Below, piece by piece: positions 9,600 to 20,360 of a stretch of DNA of 64,000 nt; the first letter of the stretch is position 1; every line of letters starts with the position of its first letter. The notes under the pieces are model-generated. The model was not told where the DNA came from, did not search any database, and saw only the letters and a program-made list of their open reading frames with translations. Position numbers and translations under genes: made by a program. Source of the stretch: an uncultured Myxococcales bacterium. GTDB taxonomy: Bacteria; Myxococcota_A; UBA9042; DTJE01. The stretch is taken from contig CAIOFV010000104.1 in NCBI GenBank assembly GCA_903857665.1, positions 1 to 64,000 of the forward strand, in the 5' to 3' direction.

Positions 9600-10319
9600 T
9601 CAGGGAACCCGGTACGTGATGCCCACCATCGCGTTCAGGTATGCGCCGATGCGGTCGCCGCCCGTCGAGTGGCGCACGTCGCACTTCTGGAAGCCGTCCG
9701 GGTCCGTGGCGCCGCACTTCGGCTGCGGCTGGGCGAACCGGAAATCCGGGCCGATGTCGATGGTTCCGAACAGGTTCAGGCGCGGCGCCAGTTCCAATTC
9801 GAACCCCAGTCCCACCAGCAGGGGCAGGCGCACCTCGACCCGGTACTGCGGGTCGAACACCAGCGCCAAGGGTGCCTTGAAGCCGAAGTCCAGGTCCAGC
9901 CCCGGCGTCACGGTGTAGGACATCAACAGTTCGGGGAACCCGATCTGCCAGCCGATCTTGACGCCGTCCGGCCAGTACTCGAAGCGGAAGGCCGGGTCGC
10001 CCTGGACGGCCAGCTGGAAGGCCCCCTTGTCGATCAGGTTCAGCTTCACCAGGCAGCCCAGCGCGTTGCCCAGCGTGGGCTTCCTGTCCAGGAGGTCGTT
10101 CCAGAAGTTGAACACGCCATACGGGCCGACCTCGAAACCCGTCTTCAGGGGGAGCCGTCCGCCCAGGCGCAGGCCCGGCCAGCCGACGGCGACATCGACG
10201 GCGTCGTTGCCGGGTTCGAGCGTGGCGCCCCCCTGGGTCGTCCAGGCGTCGGCGGAAGACGGCAAGGCCAGCCCCATCGCGGTGATGACTGCGGCCGACA
10301 GCAGGATTCGGAATCGCAT
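9600..10319 (-). CDS. Secreted protein of unknown function (possible outer-membrane beta-barrel)
   Basis: A 239-residue protein with a clear signal peptide: a charged start, a hydrophobic run (ILLSAAVITAMGLALPSS) and the cleavage-like ADA-W. The mature part alternates short polar and hydrophobic stretches with many Gly, Phe and Tyr (for example YGVFNFWNDL, DLDFGFKAPLALVFD, GFELELAPRLNLFGTIDIG), a pattern typical of a small beta-barrel. I recognise no family. ATG at 10319 has a good GGAGG ribosome site. It is transcribed divergently from nothing and lies downstream of truD on the same strand, separated by 88 nt. Confidence 0.7.
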   Translation of the reverse strand: MRFRILLSAAVITAMGLALPSSADAWTTQGGATLEPGNDAVDVAVGWPGLRLGGRLPLKTGFEVGPYGVFNFWNDLLDRKPTLGNALGCLVKLNLIDKGAFQLAVQGDPAFRFEYWPDGVKIGWQIGFPELLMSYTVTPGLDLDFGFKAPLALVFDPQYRVEVRLPLLVGLGFELELAPRLNLFGTIDIGPDFRFAQPQPKCGATDPDGFQKCDVRHSTGGDRIGAYLNAMVGITYRVP

Positions 10320-10407
10320 GGATGCCTCCAGGCTCTTTTCCCGGTACGAATCGTGGATCGGGGGGTACGGCGGGGCCAAGAAGACGACATCGGGAAAGGA
10401 GGAACGG

Positions 10408-11589
10408 TCAGTCGTCGCTGCCGGCAGGGGGGGTGTCCTCCGGGGCGTTGGCGTCCTCCGGGGCGGGGACGTCCTCCCGGGGGTGGGCCGAGTCCTCGAT
10501 GCCGCGCGCGGCCTCGGGCAGCAGGAACTCGCGCATCAGCACCGTCGCATAGCAGCCCTTGGGCAGCGCGAACGTCAGCAGGATGCCGTCGTGGCGAGGC
10601 TCGATGCGCAGGTCGGCCGGGCGGATGAACAGCGGGCGGCGGGTCCCCTCGGCGAGCTTCGCGAACACCTTGAACGACGCGGGCGTCAGCCCGGCCTCGT
10701 CCAGCACGGCGCGCTCCAGGGCTTCGGCCTCGTCGTGCGCGCCCTTCATCTTGTGGCCCCAGACCGGCCCGGTCAGCCGGACCTCGCCCGCATCCAGCCG
10801 CGCCTGGTCCACGGACGGCTCGGACGATGCGAACAGCCCGCCCGTTTCCGTCTTCTGCAGCACGTCGCCCGCCAGCACCGTCGTCGACAGGCCCCGCTCC
10901 ATCCGGAACGTCAGGTAGCGGTTGAACAACGCCGACTGGACCGCCGATACGGTCATGCGTTTTTCGAAATGTCCCAGGCGGCGCTCCGACGGCGCCTCCC
11001 CCCCCGCCGTCGATGGGTCCAGCCGCGCCAGGCCGATCCGCAGGGTGTCCTTGGACCAGCCGAACCGCTGGGTCCCGAAGAAGTTCGGGAAGCCGCGTTC
11101 CGCGACCAGGCGCGCCGTTCCCGCCAGGTCGGCCAGGCAGGCCGGGTCCGCATCCCGCAACAGGATGCTGAAGCGGTTTCCCCACAGGTGCCCGGTCCGC
11201 AGCTTGTTGCCGTGGCGCACGACGTTCAGGATGTGGATGTCCGCCAACTGGCGTACCCAGGGCAGGCGGTCCTCGCATTCCTCCGGCACGGACAGCCACT
11301 GGCGCGTCACCGCCCGACGATCCTTCGTGCCGGCGGCCCCGATGTCCTGGGGCGCGATGGCCAATTCGGCCGCCAGTCGCTTCAACAGGTCGCCGCCGGC
11401 CACGTCGCGCTTTTCGACCCACAGGAACAGGTGGCCGCCCTGTCCGCAGGGGGTGTACACGGGGATCTCATCGACCTCGAAGTCCTCGGGGATCGCCTTC
11501 AGGCGAGCGGCCACCCGGGGTCGATCCGGGAAGGCGAGGGGCAGCAGGTCCAGGTCGGTCGCCGCGTACATCGGCTCGACGTTGATCAC
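10408..11589 (-). CDS. truD: tRNA pseudouridine(13) synthase TruD
   Basis: A 393-residue enzyme that isomerises U13 of certain tRNAs. The N-terminal region has the TruD hallmarks EDFEVDEIPVY, HLFLWVEKRD and GAAGTKDRRAVTRQWLS, the last carrying the catalytic Asp. Later motifs NRFSILLRDAD and ERGFPNFFGTQRFG fit the family's second half. A Glu/Asp/Pro-rich C-terminal tail of about 40 residues is extra. The start is GTG, overlapping the upstream HAD-Sua5 fusion gene by 4 nt, so both are translated from one message. Both products act on tRNA (pseudouridine here, threonylcarbamoyladenosine in the partner), which makes this a small tRNA-modification operon. Confidence 0.93.
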   Translation of the reverse strand: MINVEPMYAATDLDLLPLAFPDRPRVAARLKAIPEDFEVDEIPVYTPCGQGGHLFLWVEKRDVAGGDLLKRLAAELAIAPQDIGAAGTKDRRAVTRQWLSVPEECEDRLPWVRQLADIHILNVVRHGNKLRTGHLWGNRFSILLRDADPACLADLAGTARLVAERGFPNFFGTQRFGWSKDTLRIGLARLDPSTAGGEAPSERRLGHFEKRMTVSAVQSALFNRYLTFRMERGLSTTVLAGDVLQKTETGGLFASSEPSVDQARLDAGEVRLTGPVWGHKMKGAHDEAEALERAVLDEAGLTPASFKVFAKLAEGTRRPLFIRPADLRIEPRHDGILLTFALPKGCYATVLMREFLLPEAARGIEDSAHPREDVPAPEDANAPEDTPPAGSDD

Positions 11590-12914
11590 GCGCCACCTCC
11601 GCGGGCCGCGTCGAGCGCCGCCCTAAGCGCGGGTTCGGACAGGGCGCCCGGCCGCAGGATCTGCAGGGACGCCCCGTCCACGCGGACGAGGGTCGAGGGG
11701 GCGCCGGCGAGGGGGGCCGAGTCCGCAACGAACAGGTCCGACGCGCCCACCACGTATGGATCGACGTCCTCGGCGCGGGCCGGGGCGGTCCCGCCGGTGC
11801 GGTTCGCGCTGGTGGACAGGATCGGCCCGCCCACCGCCGCGCACAGGGCCAGGCAGAACGGGTGCGGATCCACGCGTACGGCCACGGTGCCTCCCGGGCC
11901 GATCACCTGCGGTGGCAGGCCCGGCCGGGCCGGCAGGGCCATCGTCAGCGGCCCCGGCCAGAACGCGTCGGCCAGCGCCCGGGCCGCGTGCGGCACCTCG
12001 GCCGCCAGCGCGAACGCAGCCTCGGCATCGGCCGCCAGCAGCAGGAAGGGCGACTCGCGCGCGCCCTTGATCGCCCGGATCCGTTCGGCCGGCGCCGGGT
12101 CCAGCCCGTTCCCGCCCAGCCCGTACAGGGTCGATGCCGGGTACACCAGCACGCCGCCGTCCCGCACCACCCGGGCCGCCCGTGCCACGTCATCGACGCC
12201 CGCCCGCAGGTCGTCGCCCAGCCCCAGCAGGCGCGCCAGCACGACCGGCCACTCGGCGAACGATTCGAACAGCAGGTCCGGCTGCAGCGCGGCCAGCGTC
12301 GCCACATCGGTCCCGCCCGTCGCGACCAGCGCGACCGGCAGGCCGTTGGCCTTCGCGGCCGCGTAGTCCCGCACGCTGTCGCCGATGACCCACGCGGACA
12401 CGGGCCCGCCTGCGATCGCCTCGGCCCGCCGCCAGGCCGCGCCCGTCAGGGCCGCCCGGTCCACCGAATCCGAGCCGAAGCCGCCGAACGTGAAGAAGCG
12501 GTTCAGGTCGCCCCGCGCCAGCTTGACCCGTGCGCCCGGTTCCAGGTTCCCGGTGCACAGGCCCAGCACGCAGTCGGGCCGCGCGGCCAGTCCTTCCAGC
12601 ACGCGCTCGATGCCAGGAAGAACCCGGTAGTGCGCGGCGCCATCGACGATGGCGGGCAGCAGGTCCAGGTACGCCTGGAAGAACAGGTCGGTTTCGGCCG
12701 GCGTCGGCGGGCGCCCCAGGGCGACCCGCGCGCCGTCGGCGAAGATGGCAGGGTCGGTGCATCCCGCGAACGAGAACGTGTCAAAGCCGTGGGGCGCGTC
12801 GAACACGGCCTCCCAGGCCCGCACGAAGGCGTCCTTGCCGGCGCCTCCCGCGCGGATCAACGTTCCGTCGATGTCGAACAGGAAGGCTCGCTGGGGCCGG
12901 TGGGCGGGGTTCAC
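11586..12914 (-). CDS. HAD-family phosphatase fused to a Sua5/YrdC (threonylcarbamoyl-AMP synthase) domain
   Basis: A 442-residue two-domain protein. Residues about 1-215 are a HAD hydrolase of the phosphoglycolate-phosphatase type: FDIDGTLI nucleophile motif, GLCTGNLEPG (motif II Thr), and GDSVRDYAAAKANG (motif IV). Residues about 225-440 form a Sua5/YrdC domain: GVLVYPASTLYGLGGNG, RIRAIKGARESPFLL, WPGPLTMALPA and ILSTSANRTGG, which bind the nucleotide and threonine in making threonylcarbamoyl-AMP for tRNA t6A. The Sua5 half lacks the extra Sua5 C-terminal domain and is YrdC-like. The fusion of these two activities is unusual. It overlaps truD by 4 nt downstream. Confidence 0.85.
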   Translation of the reverse strand: MNPAHRPQRAFLFDIDGTLIRAGGAGKDAFVRAWEAVFDAPHGFDTFSFAGCTDPAIFADGARVALGRPPTPAETDLFFQAYLDLLPAIVDGAAHYRVLPGIERVLEGLAARPDCVLGLCTGNLEPGARVKLARGDLNRFFTFGGFGSDSVDRAALTGAAWRRAEAIAGGPVSAWVIGDSVRDYAAAKANGLPVALVATGGTDVATLAALQPDLLFESFAEWPVVLARLLGLGDDLRAGVDDVARAARVVRDGGVLVYPASTLYGLGGNGLDPAPAERIRAIKGARESPFLLLAADAEAAFALAAEVPHAARALADAFWPGPLTMALPARPGLPPQVIGPGGTVAVRVDPHPFCLALCAAVGGPILSTSANRTGGTAPARAEDVDPYVVGASDLFVADSAPLAGAPSTLVRVDGASLQILRPGALSEPALRAALDAARGGGA

Positions 12915-12930
12915 GGTGGGCCTTTTCTTT

Positions 12931-14814
12931 CTACTTCGTGGCCTTCGCCTTCCCCTTGGCCGGGGCTGCGGGCGCCGCCTTGCCGGCCTTCTTCGGGTAC
13001 GACAGCATGGACGTGGCGGCCGCCACGCGAACGGTTTCCTCGGGGTCCAGCAGCGCGGACTTGACGGCAGCCAGGCTGTCGTCGGCCCCGCACGTCGCCA
13101 GGGTCTGCAGCGCGGCGATCCGCACTTCCGGGACCGTGTCCAGCAGGCGCCCGGTCGCGGCCGCCAGGGCCTCGGGGCAGGACCGCACGACCAGCCGGGC
13201 CAGCGCCGCCTGCCGTGCGTCGCCGAACGGGGAACCGGCGGCCACGTCCTTCAGGAAGGCGATTTCCAGGTCGGGCAGGAGCATGGCGGTCTTCAGCGCC
13301 GCCATCCGTGCCCAGGCCCGATCCGAGTCCGCGGCCTTGCGCAGGAAGGGGACGGCTTCCGCCTTGAACGATTCCGCCAGCGAGGTCAGCGTTTCTGGCG
13401 ACAGGCCAGGCAGCGCCGGCCCGAAGGCCTCCAGCGCCTGCTTCATGTCCAGCCGGGCGATGGCCAGCAGCACGGGGCCGCGGACCGTCGGGTCCCGGTC
13501 TTCCAGGCTGATGCGCAGGACCGGCATGGCCGAGTCGTGGTTCGCGTTGCACACGGCGAGGATGGCCAGCTTCCGGATTTCGCTGTCCCGGTCGTACACC
13601 AGGTACGATGCCACCGGCACCACCGACTTGTCCCGGATCTTCGACAGCGCCGTGACCACGGCGACCCGCGCCTCGCGGTTCGTGTCGCGGACGGCCCGCT
13701 CCAGGTGCTCGACCGATTCCACCTGGGCCAACTCGCCCAGCGCTTCGGCCGCCAGCCGCCGCACCGTGGGGTTGCCGTCGCCCAGCAGCACGTGCAGCTT
13801 GGGCAGCGACCGGTTGCCCAGCAGGCGTCCGAAGGCGCGGGTCGCGGCCGCACGCCGCGGTCCCAGCGTCGATGACAGGTCGTCCTCGATGCGCTTGCGC
13901 AGGTCCGGGTCCGTGGACCCGGCGAACGCCAGGTATACCCACGTCAGCAGGTCCTCGGAGGTGTCCGGGGCCAGGTACTTCTTCAGCCGCGGGAGCACTT
14001 CCGCCGACGGCGCGGCGGCCGCGGCCTTCAGGAAGCGAAGCTGGGACGCCGCGTCACGATCCGCCAAGGGCAGCAGGACCGCGACCGCCGAGGCGTCCCC
14101 CTGCCGGGCCAGCAGTTCCGCCGCGACGAACCGCTGCGCCTCGTCCTTCGACTTCAGCAGGGGCTTCAGGGTCGCCGCAGGCACGGGCACGCCGGTGTCG
14201 AACGCCCACGTCAGCGCCGCCGTCACCACGGTCGCGTTCTTGTCCTTCGCCAGCAGGGCCGCCAGCGTCGCACGATCCGGCACCCGGACGTCGGCCAGGC
14301 GAGCGGCGAACAGCACGTCGCCCTTCCCGAGGCCGGCCGACAGCATCGGCGCCGCGGCCTCGGGCCCCTTTGCGATGACCGCCTTGAGCAGCTTTTCGCG
14401 ATTCGGGTTGTCCGCCTTCAACGTCGCATCGATCAGCAGCGCCTGGCCCTCGGCCGGCGTCAGTACCGACAGCAGGTCCAGCGCGTCGTCCTCGATCGGG
14501 ATCCCCGGGTCCTTCAGGGCCTCGATGATCCGCGCCTTGCCCTGCGGGTCGCCCTTCAGCACCAGGGCCTTGATGGCGCCCTTGCGAACCGGCCATTGCG
14601 GGTCCAGCAGCGCCTCCTTCAGGTACGGCGCGACGTCCTTGCCCGGGATCCTCCCGAGGGTTTCCACCGCGCGAGCGCGGGCGGTCATGTCGCCGCTGCG
14701 CGTTCCCTTTTCGATGACGATCCACGCCTCGTCGGCGATGTCTTCACGCGGGCCGGCAAATGCCGTCACGGCCACCAGGAGCGTCCCCAGGGACAGGATC
14801 ACGCAACGCTTCAT
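12931..14814 (-). CDS. Exported HEAT-repeat protein
   Basis: A 627-residue protein. After a signal peptide (MKRCVILSLGTLLVAVTAFA, cleavage near AFA-G) almost the whole length consists of alpha-helical pairs of about 31-35 residues with the HEAT signature (for example VRKGAIKALVLKGDP, VRRLAAEALGELA, VRVAAATSMLSY). HEAT solenoids are protein-binding scaffolds; the partner is unknown. The C-terminus is Lys/Ala-rich (AAPAAPAKGKAKATK). ATG at 14814 is preceded by GGGGAGG. Structured element copy B lies 18-83 nt upstream of the start, in the 5' leader. The gene ends 16 nt before the HAD-Sua5 gene, so it may lead that operon. Confidence 0.83.
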   Translation of the reverse strand: MKRCVILSLGTLLVAVTAFAGPREDIADEAWIVIEKGTRSGDMTARARAVETLGRIPGKDVAPYLKEALLDPQWPVRKGAIKALVLKGDPQGKARIIEALKDPGIPIEDDALDLLSVLTPAEGQALLIDATLKADNPNREKLLKAVIAKGPEAAAPMLSAGLGKGDVLFAARLADVRVPDRATLAALLAKDKNATVVTAALTWAFDTGVPVPAATLKPLLKSKDEAQRFVAAELLARQGDASAVAVLLPLADRDAASQLRFLKAAAAAPSAEVLPRLKKYLAPDTSEDLLTWVYLAFAGSTDPDLRKRIEDDLSSTLGPRRAAATRAFGRLLGNRSLPKLHVLLGDGNPTVRRLAAEALGELAQVESVEHLERAVRDTNREARVAVVTALSKIRDKSVVPVASYLVYDRDSEIRKLAILAVCNANHDSAMPVLRISLEDRDPTVRGPVLLAIARLDMKQALEAFGPALPGLSPETLTSLAESFKAEAVPFLRKAADSDRAWARMAALKTAMLLPDLEIAFLKDVAAGSPFGDARQAALARLVVRSCPEALAAATGRLLDTVPEVRIAALQTLATCGADDSLAAVKSALLDPEETVRVAAATSMLSYPKKAGKAAPAAPAKGKAKATK

Positions 14815-14831
14815 GCCACAACCTCCCCATT

Positions 14832-14897
14832 CCCGAGCGCGCAGGCGCAGGCGGCGGGCTTCCGACGGAAACTCGCCGGAGACGAAGCCGCCTCGGG
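14832..14897 (+). repeat. Structured intergenic element, copy B
   Basis: A 66-nt element in the 187-nt gap between the HEAT-repeat gene start and the end of the purine permease gene. Outer stem CCCGAG/CTCGGG; inner stem GGCGG/CTCGCC (one G-U pair); apex TTCC-GAC-GGAA; then the conserved unpaired GGAGACGAAGCCGCC. It is read antisense to the HEAT leader in the orientation shared with copy A. No other feature is visible in the rest of the gap. Confidence 0.75.
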
Positions 14898-15001
14898 ACA
14901 ATCCGTCGAACTGCCCGATCGAACGCCGCTACTCTAGGCGTGGGCGTGCGGGGGTGTCAACCCTGGGGAAACGCAGCATGTTGCCACCCCGGCAGGGGTC
15001 T

Positions 15002-16303
15002 TCAGCCGGGGAAGAACGCGTAGAACGCGACCGACAGCACGAACAGGGCCCACATGCCCGCCTTCACTTCGCGCACGCGGCCCGCCACCGCCATGAACAG
15101 CGGGTGCAGCACGAATCCTGCCGTCATGCCGACGCCGATGTTGTAGGTGAACGACATCAGCACGATGACCGCGAAGGCGGGGACCCACTCCTCCAGGCGG
15201 TCGAACGGGATCTGGAGGATCGAGGAGGTCATCATCAGGCCGACCAGCACCAGCGCCGGCCCGTACGCCGCCGGGGGCACCGCCGTCAACACCGGCGCGA
15301 AGAACAGAGCCAGCAGGAACATCAGCGCACATACCACTGCCACCATGCCGGTCCGCCCGCCGGCCTCGACGCCCGCCGCGCTTTCGATGTAGGCGCCGGC
15401 CGTCGTGGTACCCAGCACGGCAGCCAGCGTCGTGACCACCGCGTCCACCAGCATCGGGCGCTCGATCTGCGGCAGGTCGCCATTGTCGTCCAGCAGCCCG
15501 GCGCGGGCCGACACGCCCAGCAGCGTCCCCATCGTGTCCACGAAGTCCATCACGAACACCACCAGCACCACGTTCAGGAAGCCCAGCGACGTCGCGGCGG
15601 CGAGGTCCATCCTGCCGAAGATCGGCTCGATCGACGGCGGAAGGGACACCACCGCGTCCGGCAGCGGAGCCACGCCCGTCACGAAGGCGGCCAGCGTCCC
15701 GCCTGCGATGGCGATCAGGATCGCCCCGGGCACGCGCCTCAGTTGCAGCAGCGCCATGCCGATGAAGGTCGCGATGGCGATCAGCGTCGCCGGCGCCGTC
15801 ACGGCGCCCAGGCGCACCGGCGCGCCCGGTACCCCCAGGGCCACCAGCCCCATGTCGTTCAACCCGATGAAGGCCAGGAACAGCCCGATGCCCACCGCGA
15901 AGGCGTGCTTCAGCGACCGCGGGATCGCATTGGCCAGCGCCTGCCGCAGCCCCGACAGGGTCAGCAGGATGAACAGGATGCCGCCCAGGAAGATCGCGCC
16001 CAGGGCCGTCTGCCAGGAAAAGCCCAGCACCTTCACGACGGTGAACGCGACGAACGCGTTTTCCCCCATGTACGGCGCCACGGCGAACGGGCGGTTCGCG
16101 TACAGGCCCATCAGCAGGGTCCCGACGAAGGCCGTCAGCACCGTCGCCACCATCGACGGCCCCCGGGGGATGCCGGCCGCCTCGAGGATGGCCGGGTTGA
16201 CCACGATGATGTAGGCGACGGTGACGAAGGTGGTCAGCCCGCCCAGGATCTCCCGGGCCGGCGTCGTGCCCGCCTTGCGCAGCCCGAAGAAGCGTTCCAG
16301 CAT
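15002..16303 (-). CDS. NCS2-family (AzgA/PbuG-type) purine permease
   Basis: A 433-residue inner-membrane transporter, probably proton-coupled uptake of adenine, hypoxanthine or guanine. The N-terminus ERFFGLRKAGTTPAREILGGL followed by TTFVTVAYIIVVNP is the AzgA-type signature. Other family landmarks are NRPFAVAPYMGENAFVAF, FVMDFVDTMGTLLGVS and GTTTAGAYIESAAGVEAGGRTG, which contribute to the substrate site. Twelve or more hydrophobic segments are visible. The length agrees with the family (about 430). The ribosome site before ATG 16303 is weak. Structured element copy C lies 23-89 nt upstream in its leader. Confidence 0.9.
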   Translation of the reverse strand: MLERFFGLRKAGTTPAREILGGLTTFVTVAYIIVVNPAILEAAGIPRGPSMVATVLTAFVGTLLMGLYANRPFAVAPYMGENAFVAFTVVKVLGFSWQTALGAIFLGGILFILLTLSGLRQALANAIPRSLKHAFAVGIGLFLAFIGLNDMGLVALGVPGAPVRLGAVTAPATLIAIATFIGMALLQLRRVPGAILIAIAGGTLAAFVTGVAPLPDAVVSLPPSIEPIFGRMDLAAATSLGFLNVVLVVFVMDFVDTMGTLLGVSARAGLLDDNGDLPQIERPMLVDAVVTTLAAVLGTTTAGAYIESAAGVEAGGRTGMVAVVCALMFLLALFFAPVLTAVPPAAYGPALVLVGLMMTSSILQIPFDRLEEWVPAFAVIVLMSFTYNIGVGMTAGFVLHPLFMAVAGRVREVKAGMWALFVLSVAFYAFFPG

Positions 16304-16325
16304 GGAGGACCCCCGCAGGAGGATG

Positions 16326-16392
16326 CCCGGGCGGCTTGATCCCCGGCGACGGCTTCCCACGGAAACCCCTCGCCGCCACCCTCGCGCCCGGG
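16326..16392 (-). repeat. Structured intergenic element, copy C
   Basis: A 67-nt element read on the minus strand, in the 5' leader of the purine permease gene. It keeps the architecture of copies A and B but with changed pairs: outer stem CCCGGG/CCCGGG (G-C where A and B have A-T), inner stem GGCGA/TCGCC, apex TTCC-GTG-GGAA, then GGGGATCAAGCCGCC. The paired changes suggest selection on the fold. Confidence 0.65.
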
Positions 16393-16467
16393 CGGGTACA
16401 TAGGGGGGGATCCTAGCAGGAGCGGCGAACGCACGGGAAGATCTTGGATCCTCAAGAGTACCCGGGC

Positions 16468-16497
16468 TTGCATGGGCCCCGTCCGGAAGGATAGAAT
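16468..16497 (+). promoter_or_regulatory. Candidate sigma-70 promoter for the exported protein gene at 16577
   Basis: TTGCAT (16468-16473), an 18-nt spacer and TAGAAT (16492-16497) precede the gene start by about 80 nt. The rest of the 173-nt gap between the two divergent genes is unremarkable. Confidence 0.45.
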
Positions 16498-16576
16498 GAA
16501 GATGGTTTCTCGGAATCCAAGGAAGTCGAAGGCGGCGGGATGCCGTAGCCGGGATCTTCCGGGGCGGGAGGACGTC

Positions 16577-17386
16577 ATGAAGCGCGCGTTCTGGACGTTG
16601 CTGGCTGCCGTGCTGGTGTCGATCGTCGCTGTCGGGGCGTTCGCCCAGGAGGGATTGCACCCTGGCAGGCTCGACCCCTCGTGGAAGGGGTTGCCGTTCG
16701 GCGGAAGCCGGGACCAGGTCCTGGTGGTGCTGAAGAAGCGCATCCAGGAACGGTACGGCGCGATGATCCGCGACACGCTGGATGTCCGGGATCGGGACCG
16801 GCTGGGCCGCGAAATGCAGAAGGAAATCGACGACGTCCAGGCGTCCCACATCGTCTTCGACGGCACCCAGACCGGGTGGAACGTGTCGATCCTGCGGGAC
16901 GAATTCGTTTCCGGCATGGGCATCGAAATGATCCTCGTCAGGGAAGGCAACGCCCGCTTCTATCTGTTCTTCCTGCAGGGCGCCTTCTACAAACTGATTG
17001 AAACGCCTCCGGATCCGTCGCGGGATTCCGCGCTGACGGCCCTGTCCTTCACGTTCGGCAAGCCCACCAAGGTCGACTACAGCGATTCCAGGAAGGCGCA
17101 CGTGGGCCTGGCGGAATGGGAGCAGGCCGGGCCCCTGGCGCTGTCGATGCACGACTTCACGAAGTCGTTCCAGACCGTGATGCTCCGCTGGGCGCTGAAG
17201 GAAAAGGACCTGCTGGTCCAGGCCGAAGTGAGGAAGCGCGAAGCGAGCGGCCCCGGCCTGAACCCGCTGATCAAGGAGTCGCAGCAGGCGGCCGAGGTCG
17301 AGGCGAAGGACCCGGCGGACGAGTTGATCGGGAAGCCCATCCCCGCCAGGAAGCCCGCCGATCACGGGAAGAGGAAGCCGAAGTGA
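16577..17386 (+). CDS. Exported protein of unknown function
   Basis: A 269-residue protein with a strong signal peptide (MKRAFWTLLAAVLVSIVAVG, cleavage near AFA-Q). The mature part is charged and mixed alpha/beta, with WKGLPFGGSRDQVLVVLKKRI near the start, a pattern seen in periplasmic proteins that score 'how far' a polypeptide was processed, but no family is recognised. The C-terminus is rich in Lys, Pro and Arg. Start ATG 16577 has a GGGAGG ribosome site. It is followed after 96 nt by the metallo-beta-lactamase-fold lipoprotein on the same strand. Confidence 0.75.
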   Translation: MKRAFWTLLAAVLVSIVAVGAFAQEGLHPGRLDPSWKGLPFGGSRDQVLVVLKKRIQERYGAMIRDTLDVRDRDRLGREMQKEIDDVQASHIVFDGTQTGWNVSILRDEFVSGMGIEMILVREGNARFYLFFLQGAFYKLIETPPDPSRDSALTALSFTFGKPTKVDYSDSRKAHVGLAEWEQAGPLALSMHDFTKSFQTVMLRWALKEKDLLVQAEVRKREASGPGLNPLIKESQQAAEVEAKDPADELIGKPIPARKPADHGKRKPK

Positions 17387-17482
17387 GGCCCAGGGCCCGG
17401 CGTTCGTGCCGCCTCATCCTCCGTCTCCCCGATTGACACGCCTCCTCCTCGTGCCGACCATACCAACGACGGGGAGGTTCGC

Positions 17483-18220
17483 ATGCCCGGGTTCCGCGTC
17501 GCGCTGCTGGCGGTGGCCGCGACCCTGGCGTGCAGGACGGTACCGCCCCCGGACGACGTGCTGGTGGAGGCTCGAATGAAGGTGCACCGCGTACCTCTGG
17601 GCCCGTTCGAAACGAACGGCCTGATCCTCGAGGACGAACGGACGAAAGAGGCCCTGGTGGTCGATGCCGGCGGGGACGCGGAGGCGGCGTACCAGCGCAT
17701 CCAGGCGCTGGGGGTCAAGCCCGTCCTGCTGGTCCATACCCACGCCCACATGGATCATTGCCTGCAGTCTGTGGCGCTGGCGGCGCGACTGGGCGTGCCG
17801 AACGCGCTGCACCCGGACGACCTGCCCCTGTGGCGAAACCTGGTGCGCCAGGTGGATGCCCTGATGGGGCCCGGCGCCGCCGCGGCGCTGGGGGTGACAT
17901 CGGTGGTGGATCCGACGGTGCTGCTGAAGGAAGGCGACGTGCTGGCCTTCGGGGACTCGAAGGTCGAAGTGATTCCCCTGCCCGGGCATTCGCCGGGCGG
18001 CATCGGCCTGCTGCACCGGGGCAAGCCCGACATCGTCATCAGCGGCGACACGCTCTTCCGGGACGGCGTGGGCCGGACGGACCTCTGGGGCGGCGACTGG
18101 GACGTGCTGCTGAAATCCATCCGCGAACGCCTGTTCACGCTGCCGGACGACACGGTGGTCTGGTCCGGCCACGGCGCCGAAACCACGATCGGTCGCGAGA
18201 AGGCGAACTTCCCGTACTAA
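17483..18220 (+). CDS. Metallo-beta-lactamase-fold hydrolase, lipoprotein (glyoxalase II-like)
   Basis: A 245-residue hydrolase. An N-terminal lipobox (ATLA-C17) predicts anchoring to an envelope membrane, unusual for this fold. The core carries the zinc ligands: HTHAHMDH (about residues 89-96), His in PLPGHSPGG, Asp in ISGDTLFRDGVGRTDL and His in WSGHGAETT. The GRTDLWGGD segment resembles the glyoxalase II/YcbL group, which hydrolyses thioesters. A downstream start at ATG 17575 would give a cytoplasmic form of about 215 residues close to YcbL's size, but the ribosome site GGGGAGG precedes 17483. Confidence 0.85.
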   Translation: MPGFRVALLAVAATLACRTVPPPDDVLVEARMKVHRVPLGPFETNGLILEDERTKEALVVDAGGDAEAAYQRIQALGVKPVLLVHTHAHMDHCLQSVALAARLGVPNALHPDDLPLWRNLVRQVDALMGPGAAAALGVTSVVDPTVLLKEGDVLAFGDSKVEVIPLPGHSPGGIGLLHRGKPDIVISGDTLFRDGVGRTDLWGGDWDVLLKSIRERLFTLPDDTVVWSGHGAETTIGREKANFPY

Positions 18221-18248
18221 CCCCTTCCTTTCGATTCCCTTTTGTCGA

Positions 18249-18277
18249 TTGACTTCAATCGCCTTCGTGCCTACAAT
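18249..18277 (+). promoter_or_regulatory. Strong sigma-70 promoter for rpsA
   Basis: TTGACT (18249-18254), an exact 17-nt spacer and TACAAT (18272-18277). The predicted start near 18284 leaves a leader of about 84 nt before the rpsA ATG, long enough for autogenous control by S1. Confidence 0.75.
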
Positions 18278-18367
18278 CCCCCACCCAATTCCACGGATAG
18301 TGGATGGGAAAAGCCCGCAGGGGGTCGGTTGGGAGTTTGCAGTGGGGCGGGCGCCAAAGGGAGGTCT

Positions 18368-20326
<1,959 letters not shown>

Positions 20327-20360
20327 TTCCCTCACCTCCCTTCCATCCATCCTCTCGACG

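Noticed and set aside
15002-17365. Longer 787-residue form of the purine permease
   Set aside because: The extra N-terminal part would be read through the structured element and antisense to the gene at 16577; the AzgA-type N-terminus begins at 16303.
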